This document shows, one piece after another, positions 1 through 11,258 of a stretch of 64,000 nucleotides of DNA (the first letter of the stretch is position 1; each line of letters starts with the position of its first letter). This stretch comes from Strobilurus pachycystidiatus (Eukaryota > Basidiomycota > Agaricomycetes > Agaricales > Physalacriaceae), in NCBI GenBank assembly GCA_019915135.1, contig JAHLMK010000011.1:248001-312000 (forward strand). The letters are read 5' to 3'. The position numbers were made by a program, and so were the translations under genes. The notes beneath the pieces were generated by a model that was given only the letters and a program-made list of their open reading frames with translations, made no database searches and was not told the DNA's origin.

Positions 1-1037
1 TTTCTCTCCCTTTGCCTTGGATTGCGCGAACCGCCTCAAGCGTTCTTCGATGCTCAGGCCTTCCACAGCATCATCGACGACTTTATTGGCGATGGCTCGA
101 CCATCAATTCCAGGGGGCCATACCACTGAAACCCCATTGACTTCATCGAACATATGGCCTCGGGTGGTGGAATTGAAGTCGCTCTCGACCAGGACGCGCT
201 TCATGATATCGAGATACATGCATTCGTGGGTGTAGAGGAAACGAGTTCCCAGGGCCACACCGTGCGCACCCATGGTGATCAGTGCGGCGACCTGGGCTCC
301 AGTGGACACTCCTCCTGCAGCCACAATAGCTGGACCATTCGGAATGGCAGTCAGGACGGCTTGCAAAAGGCTGAGAAGCGGAGGAGCCCTAGAGTGACCG
401 TGGCCACCGGCCTCGATGCCTGTGCAAAGATGAGTTGCTGTGCAGACTAGGGTTATTCTTCATACCTTGTACCACAAGAACATCTACCTTCCACTCATTC
501 GCAGCGCGTAGTGCATCCTCAACGGAATTTACGAGGACAAAAATGATAGTCTTGTGCTTCCGATGCGAATCGTATTCTCGGACTTGTGCAACGTACTTCC
601 CTAGGTCACTTCCAAAGGCAAACCACACCGACGTCGGCGATGCACTCAGTACCGTTGGAATACGAGGAGCATCGGAGATTTCTGTTTTGTCGAGGGCCCA
701 GCCTAAGAACCCAACACCGATGGGGACTGGTGCACCATCGGCAATATTCAGGCCGGAGCGTATCAAGCTCAGTTCTCCTTTCAACCGTTCGGACGAGGAC
801 AGGCCTATGGAAGGTTCAGTACAAGAATGACAGCGTCAGGGAGTCGTGAGCACCTGCAGCAAGCACTCCAAAACCTCCGGCACCAGAGACAGCAGCCACA
901 AGATCAGGCGTGTCTGCAAAATACATCGGCGCCGAGACAATAGGGCTTTTTACATCTGCTTTGTATCAGCCAATTACGTGGAGAAAGGACAAGGACCTAC
1001 TCAACAGCTTGGTGAGCTTGGTTACTATAGGCTGCAT
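1..1037 (-). CDS. Nitronate monooxygenase (2-nitropropane dioxygenase family), 3' end outside window
   Basis: FMN-dependent TIM-barrel oxidase that converts alkyl nitronates to carbonyl compounds and nitrite. The start ATG (1035-1037) opens MQPIVTKLTKLL. A short intron leads into KSPIVSAPMYFAD and SGAGGFGVLAAG, the classic family N-terminus. A second intron at about 785-835 joins that to SSSERLKGELSLIRSGL. The block ending KVDVLVVQ is spliced over about 420-470 to GIEAGGHGHSRAPP, the FMN phosphate-binding segment, followed by AIVAAGGVSTGAQVAALITM and GTRFLYTHE. Reading continues open to base 1, so roughly the last tenth of a family-length protein (about 350-370 residues) is missing. The family call is secure; the physiological substrate is unknown. 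Its neighbours are a transporter and a halogenase relic, which fits but does not prove a specialised-metabolism setting. Confidence 0.9.
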
Positions 1038-1640
1038 CTTGAAAGCGAGTGATGTAGACGTCGGCTGAAACTCTGTAGATATAGGGAAACTTTAAGTATC
1101 GCATTGCGAACAGCATGACAAAACAATCGTGGAGGCTTCTTCGGTCTCGGTGGCGTTACCGGACGAGATCAATAGAACATGTATTGGGCGCCCGTCGGGA
1201 AATCATGGGGTATGATGAGGTGTGTAAAGGTAATGGCAGGCAATCAGACTTGTGGCCGTACCAGCTGCTCATGTACGGCGATACGGAGGGCTCCCTTTCC
1301 CACTGTCATAGACTCAGAGCGTCCCATTGCGCAGGCAAGATTTCTTAGATTTTGAGTCTGAGACGCCATCTCAGTCCAAAGAAGTCCCAAGAGGACTGAA
1401 AAACTGATGTGAGCCTGTCAGTTCCCTATACCTTGTTCGTACGTCGGGTTTCGTCTACCTTGATGCGTATCGGTCATGTCGATGCTGGAGTGGGTGCATG
1501 AGTCGGGGACGCAATGATCGGAAAAATGATCGGAAAAGCGGTAATCTAATCTGCCACATACATAGCCAAATGCGTGTTCCTTCCTCCATCAAGAGCTTCG
1601 GTGCGAGACTAATAGATAGAGTTGTAATGCTACATGCTCT
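1038..1640. other. Intergenic region without a gene
   Basis: It lies between the start of the nitronate monooxygenase and the stop of the MFS permease, both on the minus strand. It should hold the oxygenase promoter and the permease 3' UTR. I see no convincing coding sequence, RNA gene or repeat. Confidence 0.6.
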
Positions 1641-3973
1641 TCACAAGACATATCGATAGTTGACGTCTCGGTCTCCAAGGCGCAACCTCTCTTCTTCATC
1701 GATAGCGTCTTCTTCATTCTTCTCACTTACTTCAGCCACTTGAAGAGCATTATCTCTACGGTTGTTTTCTCGGGACATCGAGATCCACAAGTACAGTGTC
1801 ATTGAAATCGCGAAGAGCAGATAGCCGATTGCAATTATGTGTGGTTTCCGGAAGCGATGAGCTGCGAAACTAGGTCGATAGATGAGGACGCTGAAAGGTC
1901 ATGAGAAGCGTGACTTGTTAGGATGCACAGACACATACCCAGCGATGGCGCCAGTATCGCCTATGGTAATCTGCATGGCGACCGCGACAGCGCGCTTGGT
2001 CTGTCCAGATACGTTCTCCCCGGGCCAACTGTAAGCGAAGAATACTTAGAGGGCGGCCAGGCAGCACAGTCTAGTATGCATACCTCAGGAGCAGTGCGTT
2101 ACCCACGTACACTCCAGCTGCTGCAAAATGAACACCGACATATTGACCACCCGCTACCGGGACACGAGTCACTGGTCAGTTTCGCTTGAGAGACGTGAAG
2201 ACTGACAGACCTGTAGACGCAGTCAACAGAATGATATAACCTTGCAAAGGATTGGCGTGAGATTGATACGTTGCGAAACTGGTAAGACACGGCTCACCCA
2301 TGATGGCGATGATAGCCGCAGCGATGATGAAGGGCGCCCGGCGGTTATACTTCGACGATGCCCAAACAGTGAGCCAGATCGAGATACTCGCTAGTGCATT
2401 AGGCGGTACCGTCATCCTATCCTTTGTCAAACAACGCATATAGTACATAGGACATCACACCATACAGTTGTGCCTGCCAGCTCTTGAAGCCAAGACCAGC
2501 TATAATCGTCGGCTATGAGTCTCACAGGTAAGATACATATTGTTTTGAAATAACGAATGAACTTGCCATTAAAAGACTGAGTGAATACAGAACGAATGCA
2601 AAGCCGTGGAAAAGCAATGCGTATCCCCAAACAAGGTGATCGGTGAGAGCCTGTCGAACGTAGAACCATTCGAACTTCTCTTTCTTGCCAGCGTCGGAAT
2701 CTTCGGCTAGCCTTGCAAGGAGTCGACCTCGTTCGTCGTCTGTGAGCTGCAGTATGTTTAGAAAGCGAGTAAACACTGGAAACTAGTAACACACAAATTT
2801 TGCCTTGTAGGACCAGGTCGGCACGATGAAGTATGCCACGAGAGAGACAGCGATGGTAATGATACCCTCCATGATGAAGATCCTACACGCTGATCAGCCG
2901 CCTACCAGTGCGGTACAATGGAGGAATACTTACCAAGACCATCCTCTCCGACCACCTACGCCATCCATCTTCCCCAATGCAAAGGCCAGGATCCCTTTCA
3001 TCGACATGAGTTCTCAGAGCTACCAATAAAGAGAGGCAGAATTACCACCGAACGCTCCGGCCAACGCTGCACCTCCAAAAAAGATTGCCACTCTCCAGCT
3101 ACGCTCGCTCCTATTACAGTTCAGATGGGGAGGTTCGAACGATGCGAGGGACAAGTTCTTACCGACGGTAGTAGACAGAGAAGAGAAATATCACACCGGG
3201 GAACAAGCCGGCTTCCGTGAAACCTAGTACTAAGTTTGATGGATCAGCTCGCACTATGTTCACTGCATACAAGGATGATGAAGTCTCACAGAAGCGAATG
3301 CCAAGGAGTCCAGCCTGGTTTGTGATGAGACCTTGACCGACACTGGCTATACCCCAGGCTAATGTTAAGGTTGGTAGCCATATCTGCGGGTCGAATCGCT
3401 TCAATCTGGAAGTTTTGTTACGATGGGGCAGGAAACCAAAGGATGAGTAGTTTACATTATCTGCCAAAATGTTAGAGATTTAGAGTAGATCTAGAAGATC
3501 AGAGTAGACTGACGTTGGCAGGAACTTCAAATATCACGTACGCCACAAAGTAGAGAGCTAGGGCTGTGTTATACACGGGAGGCGACAAGTGAATGTCCTT
3601 TGAAACGTCAATATCACGAACAGACATGGTAGATACTCATTTACAGTCGCCAAGCCTACGATTCTGAGCTTGATATGAGCATCGTTCATGTACATCCGAG
3701 TCAGACTACTCATATGCTTACTTCGCATTACCGATGTTGCTCCTGCAATCATGTCAGTTCAAGTCAAGTCGTTGTGTGTAAGCTTGCCTCACCGATCAAG
3801 AAAGCTCAAGAGGTACAGAAGTGTAAGTATAGGGATTAGCCTGAACAAGACACTTTAGATCTTTGGGCCGAAGACACGAACGCCGCAAACCTCAAGTCGA
3901 CTTTGCGCACAAGTTTCCGGTCCTCTTTCGAGAGAACATTCGAGGAAGAGTGTGAGACAGTCGAGGCCGCCAT
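1641..3973 (-). CDS. MFS permease, anion:cation symporter type (Dal5/Tna1-like)
   Basis: Plasma-membrane transporter of the family that includes fungal allantoate, nicotinate and related carboxylate permeases. The start at 3973 gives MAASTVSHSSSNVLS, then KEDRKLVRKVDLR and, across introns, LIPILTLLYLLSFLDR and SNIGNA, the hallmark first membrane segment of this family. Later blocks are VYNTALALYFVAYVIFEVPA, IWLPTLTLAWGIASVGQG, LGFTEAGLFPGVIFLFSVYY and a cytosolic loop LTDDERGRLLARLAED. The C-terminus is a charged tail ending RDVNYRYVL, stop at 1641-1643. The gene is cut by about ten small introns and no frameshift was found, so it looks intact. The substrate cannot be read from sequence. Confidence 0.88.
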
Positions 3974-5144
3974 GTCCAGTGTTGAGTCTGCAATGGAGAT
4001 GGGGTAATTCGCTTGGCCTTTACCGTCAAGTAGCTGTATAAGTACGACTGGCGCCGTAAGTCATCAAATGGCGTCATTATTGAGTTGCATGAGAGCGTGT
4101 GTACAGTACTGATAAGAGCGCCAGAGATGCATCATCGTGAGATTTCCTGGCGATCAAAAGTACGTTAACGCGGGAAGCATCAATGGCAGAGCAAGCCTTA
4201 CCACCAAATATAGCTCTCAGGACGCACTCCGGGACAACATTAGCCGAGCTTGTAAGGTAGGGCGCATGCACAGAAGATGGCTGGGAGAATTTCAAGCTGT
4301 TCTTGGAGCACAGGTAGATGTTGTGCACCCATGCTTGGTATGATGGGTCATAACGCCCGCCTCACAAAACACCCTCCGTGATGTATCCTGAGTGGACGCA
4401 CTGTTCTCAAGAACGGATAGAGGCGTATAGTTCTCGCATGAATCGAGCACGCCCGACGTGTTTAACCATTGGCTTTGAAGTTTTCTCTAGTAGGAGTTCC
4501 CAATGCGTGTAGTATGAGATAAGGTGGTCAAGTCAGCTCACCAGTCAGATGATAGTAAACGAGTTGGGTGGAGTTGATGGCGACGAAGGGCGGTGGCGCA
4601 GGTGAGGTGGTAGACGAGAATCTGCTCTCGATGGGCAAATGGGCAGAGTTACGAAGGCGGAAGACGTCCAAGCAGCAATGACAGCGCGAAGGCGGGGTAC
4701 ACAGGAGCCTGCTTCAACTGGGCAGAGCCAAGAAGGGTGTATGAAGGGAACAGCAAGGAATAGCGACGACCTAGACGCAAACATCCATTGGATAAGAAGC
4801 CACAATTGCAACGAACGGCAACAGCGCGTTGATGGGCATCTGACGCGTAATCAACGCGTCAAGTCGAGATTGGGCAGACAGAGACCGGCGGCGATGCCTA
4901 TAGGACTTTCTTCAAGAAGAACGGTAACCACAAGGTCGGCTACTTGCGCGTGTGTCTACAACGTCGTCCCGGATCCCTCGCATGGCTTGAGTAGGGCAAA
5001 TCTGCATAGTAGATGGTGATGGGCGAGAGGACGATGGGCGGGACTACGGTTCGCGGCAGCACAGCAACGAAGCAATAGAGATAGAGGCGCTCTCGAAAAC
5101 TACGCGCGAAAGACTCAGGGTTGGGAGCAAGGCTCGTCCATTCA
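3974..5144. other. Region without a readable gene; possible decayed coding sequence
   Basis: It lies between the MFS permease and the halogenase relic. Minus-strand segments at 4545-4811 and 4077-4328 read open and somewhat hydrophobic, but all readings are broken by stops and none matches a family I recognise. A halogenase C-terminal half would be expected in the 5' (high-coordinate) part, yet the conserved GDAxxFIDPFFSSG block is absent. I interpret it as promoter plus eroded sequence. Confidence 0.35.
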
Positions 5145-6275
5145 AGTCCATGTTTGGTGCTGTTTCTCTACACGCTGCGTCTTGCAAGTTATCCTTGCTG
5201 GTTCATCGTGCATCACAACACCAATCAGTTTTATACCGTTCTTGGGTGAGATGAGCCACACCCACCCTGTTCACAGTTCTATCTGGGAGCACATCTAGTC
5301 ATCAAATCCAAATCCATGGAGTGGTGGGTAGACTGACCTTCCATGCATTCAAACCTTGGAGAATTCGACCGCGGACCACCTTCATCGTAGACGGTGACGT
5401 CTCTCCGGTATCCATACACAGCGACGTTTCTGAAACCCTCCCAATAGATTCGGTTCTTGAGATACTTCGTGGATATGATTCCTTGTCTACCGGAGGCATT
5501 GACGAGCCACTCAAATTGGATCGTTCCAGATTGACCCGCTTGGTTCTTCCAATTCGCCGACACTGGGCGTGAGGTCGGGTTGTCTGCCATCTCGAAGGAT
5601 ACCTCTGTGACGCGCGTGTTCTCAAACACTTTGACGCCTTGCGCCGCTGCAGGCCGCTGCATGACGGATCATGAGCTTGTCACCTCTGCCCAAAACTGAC
5701 TGCAGTCAGATGCTTGTTGAAGTATTTTCTGCTGGACCTTACGACGTTCCATGTTTTCCTATCGGGACCGAGGATTTTGTGATCGGTGTCTTTCGGGAGG
5801 GAAGGTGAGCCATTATATTGCCACAGCACTTGAATGTCAGTTACGCACAGCATACGCCCATGCTTTGAACAAACTTGAAGGCGGCCCCGGGCTACCAAGA
5901 ACTGATAAGTATCATCGTGATGGATATGAACTGATACTCGTTGACGTTGTCCATGAAGTTTCGATTGTCGTATTCTTGTTCGAGATCGATGAAGCGGAGG
6001 TACTGTAATGCCAGCCTGAGCTAGCCCAGGAACAATTGGACTGATTTGAGGAGGCTGCCGGCAACACGAAGAGCCAGCGAGAGGACGTTGTTTGTCGGTT
6101 CTCATGACGTGCCACTAGTACCAAGGGAGTATGCCACTGTCAGATTCTGATGTTACAACCGCCACTAACTACTTACTACCTCCAAAGCTTTGAGAGGAAC
6201 GTCGCACTTGTCTCTGGAACTCAGAGAAACAAGACACACAAGCAGCGCCGAGAGAAGCTACTATCAGTATGTTCT
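5145..6275 (-). pseudogene. Flavin-dependent halogenase relic (fungal Rdc2/ArmH type)
   Basis: FADH2-dependent halogenases chlorinate phenolic natural products. Family blocks occur in order on the minus strand: a degenerate nucleotide-binding start (about 6270-6180), ILPW spliced to LALQYLRFIDLEQEYD (about 6140-5960), PGAAFKF (about 5910), KTWNV (about 5740), DKLMIRHAA (about 5690-5660), QGVKVFENTRVTEVSFE, EWLVNASGRQGIISTKYLKN and YDEGGPRSNSPRFE (5650-5340), then GWVWLISPKNGIKLIGVVM (about 5265-5205). The reading stops at about 5150, before the conserved FIDPFFSSG region. The GxGxxG loop is not preserved. A 10-base tandem duplication at 5643-5662 shifts the frame between RHAA and QGVKV, and at least one further frame break lies near 5830-5900. 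Family assignment is solid; loss of function is strongly inferred. Confidence 0.75.
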
Positions 6276-7352
6276 CAGTTTGGTGGCGCTACCGTGACCA
6301 AAATGTTAATTACACTCAGCGTTGAGGGTCAACCTCAGAATCGACATACATGATGCTGGTACATGACGGGAACTTTGGAGCATGGCCTAGTGAGTATGGC
6401 CCGACTCCAAGTTTCTTACATGTCGTGAATATGAAGAGCCTGTACGAGACGAGGAACAAGCTAATGTATGCCGTTACATGGGATGTCGTACAGTAAGTAC
6501 ACTGTAACCGCCAACAATTTGTGCCCGTCTGAGACTTAGCCAGACTTAGCCCGATACCTAATGGCGAACGCCGAACACCGGTTCCATGAGCTCATGAGTG
6601 CTTGTTCTCAGTCTAGTTTCAATATGACCAGTACTGGCACTGTTCCGAGTTCTCGGCCTCAACCTCGAAAAGGTCAAAACATGCCAGGCACGGAAAATAC
6701 CGCCGCTTCAGACTTCTCCATCCAGCGTTCGTCACCACTGGTTTCTTTCATGTCCGTATAGACACTCGCTTGATGTTACAGATAACGGCGTCTGATGGCA
6801 TTGGCGCCGCCGGGCGGCTCAATCACACCGGTAAACAGCTCCTGTTCGATCCCTTTCACGATGGGTTACTGAAATATGGCACCTAGGCATATACGGAAGA
6901 GCGCCTCTGTTATTCGTCAATACGAACGAAGATTATTCGGTCGGATGTCCCATTGACAGCGAGACTTCTGTATCCACCAATGATTGATTTTAAAAAGATC
7001 GCCTCGGCGATGGCAATCTGGTTCATTGCTGTTTGTGGGTCCCGCCTACCTTGACGTGAATTGGCTGTACGCATACCCGAGGCCAACAGCTCTGACAGCA
7101 GGATGAATTCAAATCGAAGTGAGTCCACGACAAACAGATACGCCGCCTTTGTGCACCTCTGCCATTCTGGGTCCACTGTCGCTGAGGGCTGTACCACTTT
7201 GACCTGATAAAGCTTGTGGGTCTGAGTATTCACATCACTCAGACCCCCAACGTCTCGACCGTCCTTCCAATTGTGAGTTCGAATACATAGCCTATCGCCC
7301 TAATCATATATATCAAGTCTACAGATCGACGCCACTTACATTGGCGGCAGGG
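6276..7352. other. Intergenic region without a supported gene
   Basis: It separates the halogenase relic from the plus-strand membrane-protein gene. A minus-strand reading at 6910-7233 is open for about 107 codons, but its only initiator at the 5' end is GTG and it resembles nothing I know. A plus-strand reading at 6561-6761 is short and unremarkable. The interval may contain more eroded sequence and should contain the promoter of the gene at 7353. Confidence 0.5.
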
Positions 7353-8779
7353 ATGATGGCTACCGCCGCTATGCCAATTCTCCCCATGCTAGCGTACGCG
7401 ATGGGCGCCCGGGGTGCGCCCATAAACTCAACAACGCCCATTGCACAAGAACACGAAAGTCCAATTGATACGCGTTCCGTGTACAGCATCGTCTGGAATT
7501 GCGTCGTCACGATTTTTGCCTGCACCTGGGTGGCCGTCCATCCCAATGTGCCAAGCACACGACTCACGTCGAAAGGGCTCTTCACTGGGAATATTCCCAT
7601 CTTCTTCCAACGTGTGAAGGTAGTAGGAATGTCCATCATCGTCCCCGAGATCATCCTTATCTGGGCTCTTCGTCAATATGTTGTTGCGCGTAGGATTTCT
7701 ACAGGTGTGCACCATGCTCCGAGTCATTGTTCCTCCCGAAGTTCATCGAAGTTGAACTAGAGCAACCTTCTTTGGCTCTCAACCATGGATTCTTTTTCGC
7801 CATGGGCGGCTTCGTTGATCGCGAAAACAAGCCCATTGTCCAGTCTAGCGATTTGCATGGCGTAAAGGTCCCTTCTGCACTGGAGATTGACGACAAAAGC
7901 AAGAGCGACGGGTTAGCTAAATTGATCGTGTCCCTCCAAATCCTTTGGTTCGTCAGCCAATGCATGATGCGTCGCTTCGTTGAAGGCCTCCTCCTCACGC
8001 CCTTGGAACTGCTCACCCTCATTCTTGCTTCCGTCAATCTCCTGTTCTACCTAGCGTGGTGGAAGAAACCGATGGATGTACGCATCCCCATCAAGTTACG
8101 ACACACTTCGAGGTCTTGGCCACAGCTTCCTCTGTCCACTACAGAACTGTCTGTCGCTAGAGGTCGACGCTGTACAAGCTGTGGCATCTCTCTCTCTCGT
8201 CAATCCCGCAGTGCTGGGAACTGGGTCTATTACGCCGTCTGCCCGAAGTGCTTGAGCGAAGGTGGGGACCGCTCATCGCGCAGTCTCTTAGCGGCTACCT
8301 CCCAAGATGCTGTAGTCAACCCCAACTTTTTGAACCTGGGTGCTCTCGGCGAGCGCTTCATGGAAGGCTTCTATCACCTCGCGCCGGACCAGGACCTACC
8401 CGCCCTCTGGTGCGGGAACACGCAGAGCACGAAGCCCGATCGAGGAAGCGATGCCATCATGCTCTTGATCGGTTACTTCTGGGGCATTGCAGCAGGAGGC
8501 GCACATTGTGTGGCGTGGAAGTTTGCATTCCCCACAAGTTTGGAGCGCGATCTATGGCGAGGCGCTGCAATTGCAACGACGGTCTTACCCGCTGTATGCG
8601 CATGCGCTTCGGCCACTGGATTTTCCTCCAGATTCCATCCAGCAATCAACCACATCGCCTGCTGGGCTTATGTCATACCTCGACTCATGCTTATTAGCCT
8701 TTCCTTCACGTCTTTGCGTAATTTGCCAGGGCTCGCCTTCCAAGATGCCGATTGGACATCATACATTCCCCATTTCTGA
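7353..8779 (+). CDS. Basidiomycete-specific multi-pass membrane protein, function unknown
   Basis: Two exons, 7353-7704 and 7752-8779, join in frame to 459 residues. The ATG at 7353 opens a hydrophobic leader. It is followed by TRSVYSIVWNCVVTIFACTW, VHPNVPS, IIVPEIILIWALRQYV, HGFFFAMGGFV, SLQILWFVSQCM, LTPLELLTLILASVNLLFYL and WWKKPMDV. The C-terminal half has LLIGYFWGIAAGGAHCVAW, LPAVCACASATGF, PRLMLISLSFTSLRNLP and the closing DADWTSYIPHF. This block order is that of a large expanded family of mushroom-forming fungi that lacks an assigned activity. The extended loop of about residues 230-290 contains CTSCGIS and VCPKCLSEG, two CxxC pairs that could bind metal; I do not know whether this is general in the family. 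Confidence 0.8.
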
Positions 8780-8950
8780 CGGCCTCGCTTGGGGAGCTTG
8801 GATTATATCTTCGGTCAATCTTTTGCCACGTCTATCGAGGCTAGTGGGTAGCTTGAATGCGTGTACAGAATTCAGTAATACAAAGCCTGAGGAAGCGATA
8901 CATTGGAGAAACAAAACGTAAGGTGCGTGTCAACGAAGGCTTCGTGTAAG

Positions 8951-10923
8951 TCAACGAAGACCGAATCCTCTGGCGCGACTGTTGTTCAAAGACTGTCCAT
9001 GTCCGGACTCTTTCACCTTTTTTTCGACCTCTGTAACCTTGCCCTCGACTTCGCGCACTGCGCCGTCAATCCATTGCAGACTCTCCAGATGGCTGCTAAG
9101 TATTTGTGCAATTTGGGCCATGGGATTCTGCGACGAAGATTCGTCCGAAGGGAGACTCAAAGAATTGACCGAGTCGATCATCTGCGTCAACGAACCCGAG
9201 AGATCGTCAAGATGGACTTGGAGATCGGTTGCGAGCATGTAGCTGGACATACCGTGGTCAGTTTCACGAAGAATGCTGCAGAATAAAGACGTACTTTTTG
9301 TCGCGTTCCATGTCGGCAGGACCTTTGTCAATCACACGACCGGAAGTACCAGACAATTCTTGAGCAACCTTTTCGTAGTTGTCCAGAGTGGCAGCGAGAT
9401 CACGCTGTTGCTGCTCGATATTATCCAAAGCCTGACTGACTTCGTTCTGTTCTCTTTCAGCCGCCATTACGTGGCTGAGAATTGCAGATAACTGGGACAA
9501 CCATAAGGCGGGACGTATGGAAAGCAAAAGAAAGCTCACGTTATTGCCATTCTCAATCAGCGCTCTGTCCCAAACAGCAACCTCTCCCGCAAACTTGTTG
9601 AATTCGCGGACTTGGGTTTCCAGATCAGTTGACCACTTGTTGACAATCTCTTCTATCGTCTTTCCACGGAGCATCGAAGGCGGTTGAACGGATATGTTCG
9701 TAGTGGCCAAGGCTGTTGGCACGGTGAAAAGTTGAGAGCATCGAAATGACAGCGGACTTACAAGAGCCACTTGCAGGCGTTGTAGTGGAAGCAGCAGCGG
9801 TTCCTGCAGGCTTCGGAGTGAGGCTGAAGGCTGAAGCCGCCGGTGCTGCTGTCGTTGCGAGATAAATGTCCATTGTCCATACAACATCGATTAGAAGTCA
9901 CCTGGCGCGGCAGCATCCTTCTTCTCTTCGGGTTTGCTGGCAGAAGCGGCACCGAATAATCCCAAAGATGATGCTAACAAAGGTTAGAAATGACCTCAGA
10001 TGCTCGTAGATGACTCACTTGTAGTAGGAGCAGCAGCGGTCTTTTCCGCTGGCTTTGGCGCGCCAAACAAAGATGGCGTGGCTGCGGGGGCAGAGGGCGT
10101 GGCTGACGCACCAGCAGCAGACGTGGAAGACGTGGAACCAAACGTGCCTACAGCAGGTTTCAAGAAACTGGCAGCAGCCGGCGCGGGCGTGGTTGTAGTA
10201 CCAGCAGCAGGAGTCGTTCCAGATGCACCGGCAGCGTTTTCTGCTGGCTTGGCCCCAAACGATAGTCCACTTCCACTGCTGAACGTGTTTGAGCTACCGA
10301 ACAATGATGGTTTTGGTGCAGCCGAATCACCGCCACCAAGAGGCGGGGCCGACGCTAACGAGGAAGTACCAGTCGCAGGCGCCGAGCTTTCCGCCGGTTT
10401 ATTGAACATGCCAGTTCCGAATGGAGTGGTCTTTGGTGCCTCCGCTGTGGCGCCTGCAGCAGGAGTGGTCGCGGCCGGCGCGCCGAAAGGACTCGGTTTT
10501 GGCGCGGCCGCGTCTGCTGGTTTCTGTCCGAAGATGTTGCTGCCACTCGATCCCGATGCTGGCGGCTGGGTAAAGACTATACAAGGGAATGAATTTTGGG
10601 GCGTGATGATGCTGAATCTCGATGCTCACAGGACGACTGGCCACTCTGTTCTGCGGGTTTTGGGACACCGAATGAGGCAAAGGGGGATGCTGCTCCTGTG
10701 CTGGCACCAGCCGCCGGTGTCGTGGATCCAAAGGGTGATGCTGTAGCCGGTTTCTGGGCTGCATTGGGCGCGTTTTCAGCGACGGATGTTAACCAAGATG
10801 GCCAATTTACGCACCGCCAAAGGAAGAGAACGCCGAACCAAATGTGTTTCCGCTTCCCGACGCAGCGCCAGACGCGTTGTTGTTGGCATTAGCGCCTGAT
10901 GCACCGTTTGTGAATATGCTCAT
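8951..10923 (-). CDS. NSP1: Nucleoporin Nsp1/Nup62
   Basis: Central-channel FG nucleoporin. The start (10921-10923) gives MSIFTNGASGANANNN followed by an Ala/Ser/Pro-rich FG domain with PSLFG, GLSFG, VGTFG and similar repeats spaced by AKPAE-type linkers (about 10920-9890). The C-terminal coiled coil starts near 9720 with PSMLRGKTIEEIVNKW, VREFNKFAGEVAVWDRALI, LSHVMAAEREQNEVSQALD and LAATLDNYEKVAQEL. It continues over an intron to TDLQVHLDDLSGSLTQMID and LSSHLESLQWIDGAVREVE, stop at 8951. This is the Nsp1_C domain that forms the heterotrimer with Nup57/Nup49 equivalents. Several introns interrupt the FG region. The low-complexity composition creates long meaningless antisense readings. Confidence 0.92.
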
Positions 10924-11258
10924 CGTTGTCGACTTCAGAGCGAACGTTACGCGTAAGTGAAAAGAAGAATATCAGTCCACGGGCGTTGCCGTCCGTGAGT
11001 TCGACTCAGATTGTCAACAGACTGTCATTTATCATGCAAAAGTCCTAACTTCACTCTTACGACTTGCGTATCTGGAAAAGACGTTGGAGAAACTTGAGCC
11101 AGGGCGCAACGTTGGAGAGGTCAACCAGGGCGCTATCGACGCCGGAGTGAATGTCACTATGCAAGGAAAGTACAACAAGATGCAAAGGTAGCAACCAGAC
11201 CATGAGAACTACGCAAGCCTATTACAAAATCCAGACCCTATAAGATTGTCCTGCCAAA
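10924..11258. other. Intergenic region upstream of NSP1
   Basis: About 335 bases between the RING gene stop and the NSP1 start, both on the minus strand. It should include the NSP1 promoter and the RING gene 3' UTR. Nothing else was recognised. Confidence 0.5.

Noticed and set aside
6910..7233. 107-codon minus-strand reading
   Set aside because: Its 5' codon is GTG, no upstream ATG exon was found, and the product resembles no family.
10000..10746. 248-codon plus-strand reading over NSP1
   Set aside because: It is the antisense of the low-complexity FG-repeat region; Ala/Pro/Gly-rich repeats suppress stops on both strands.
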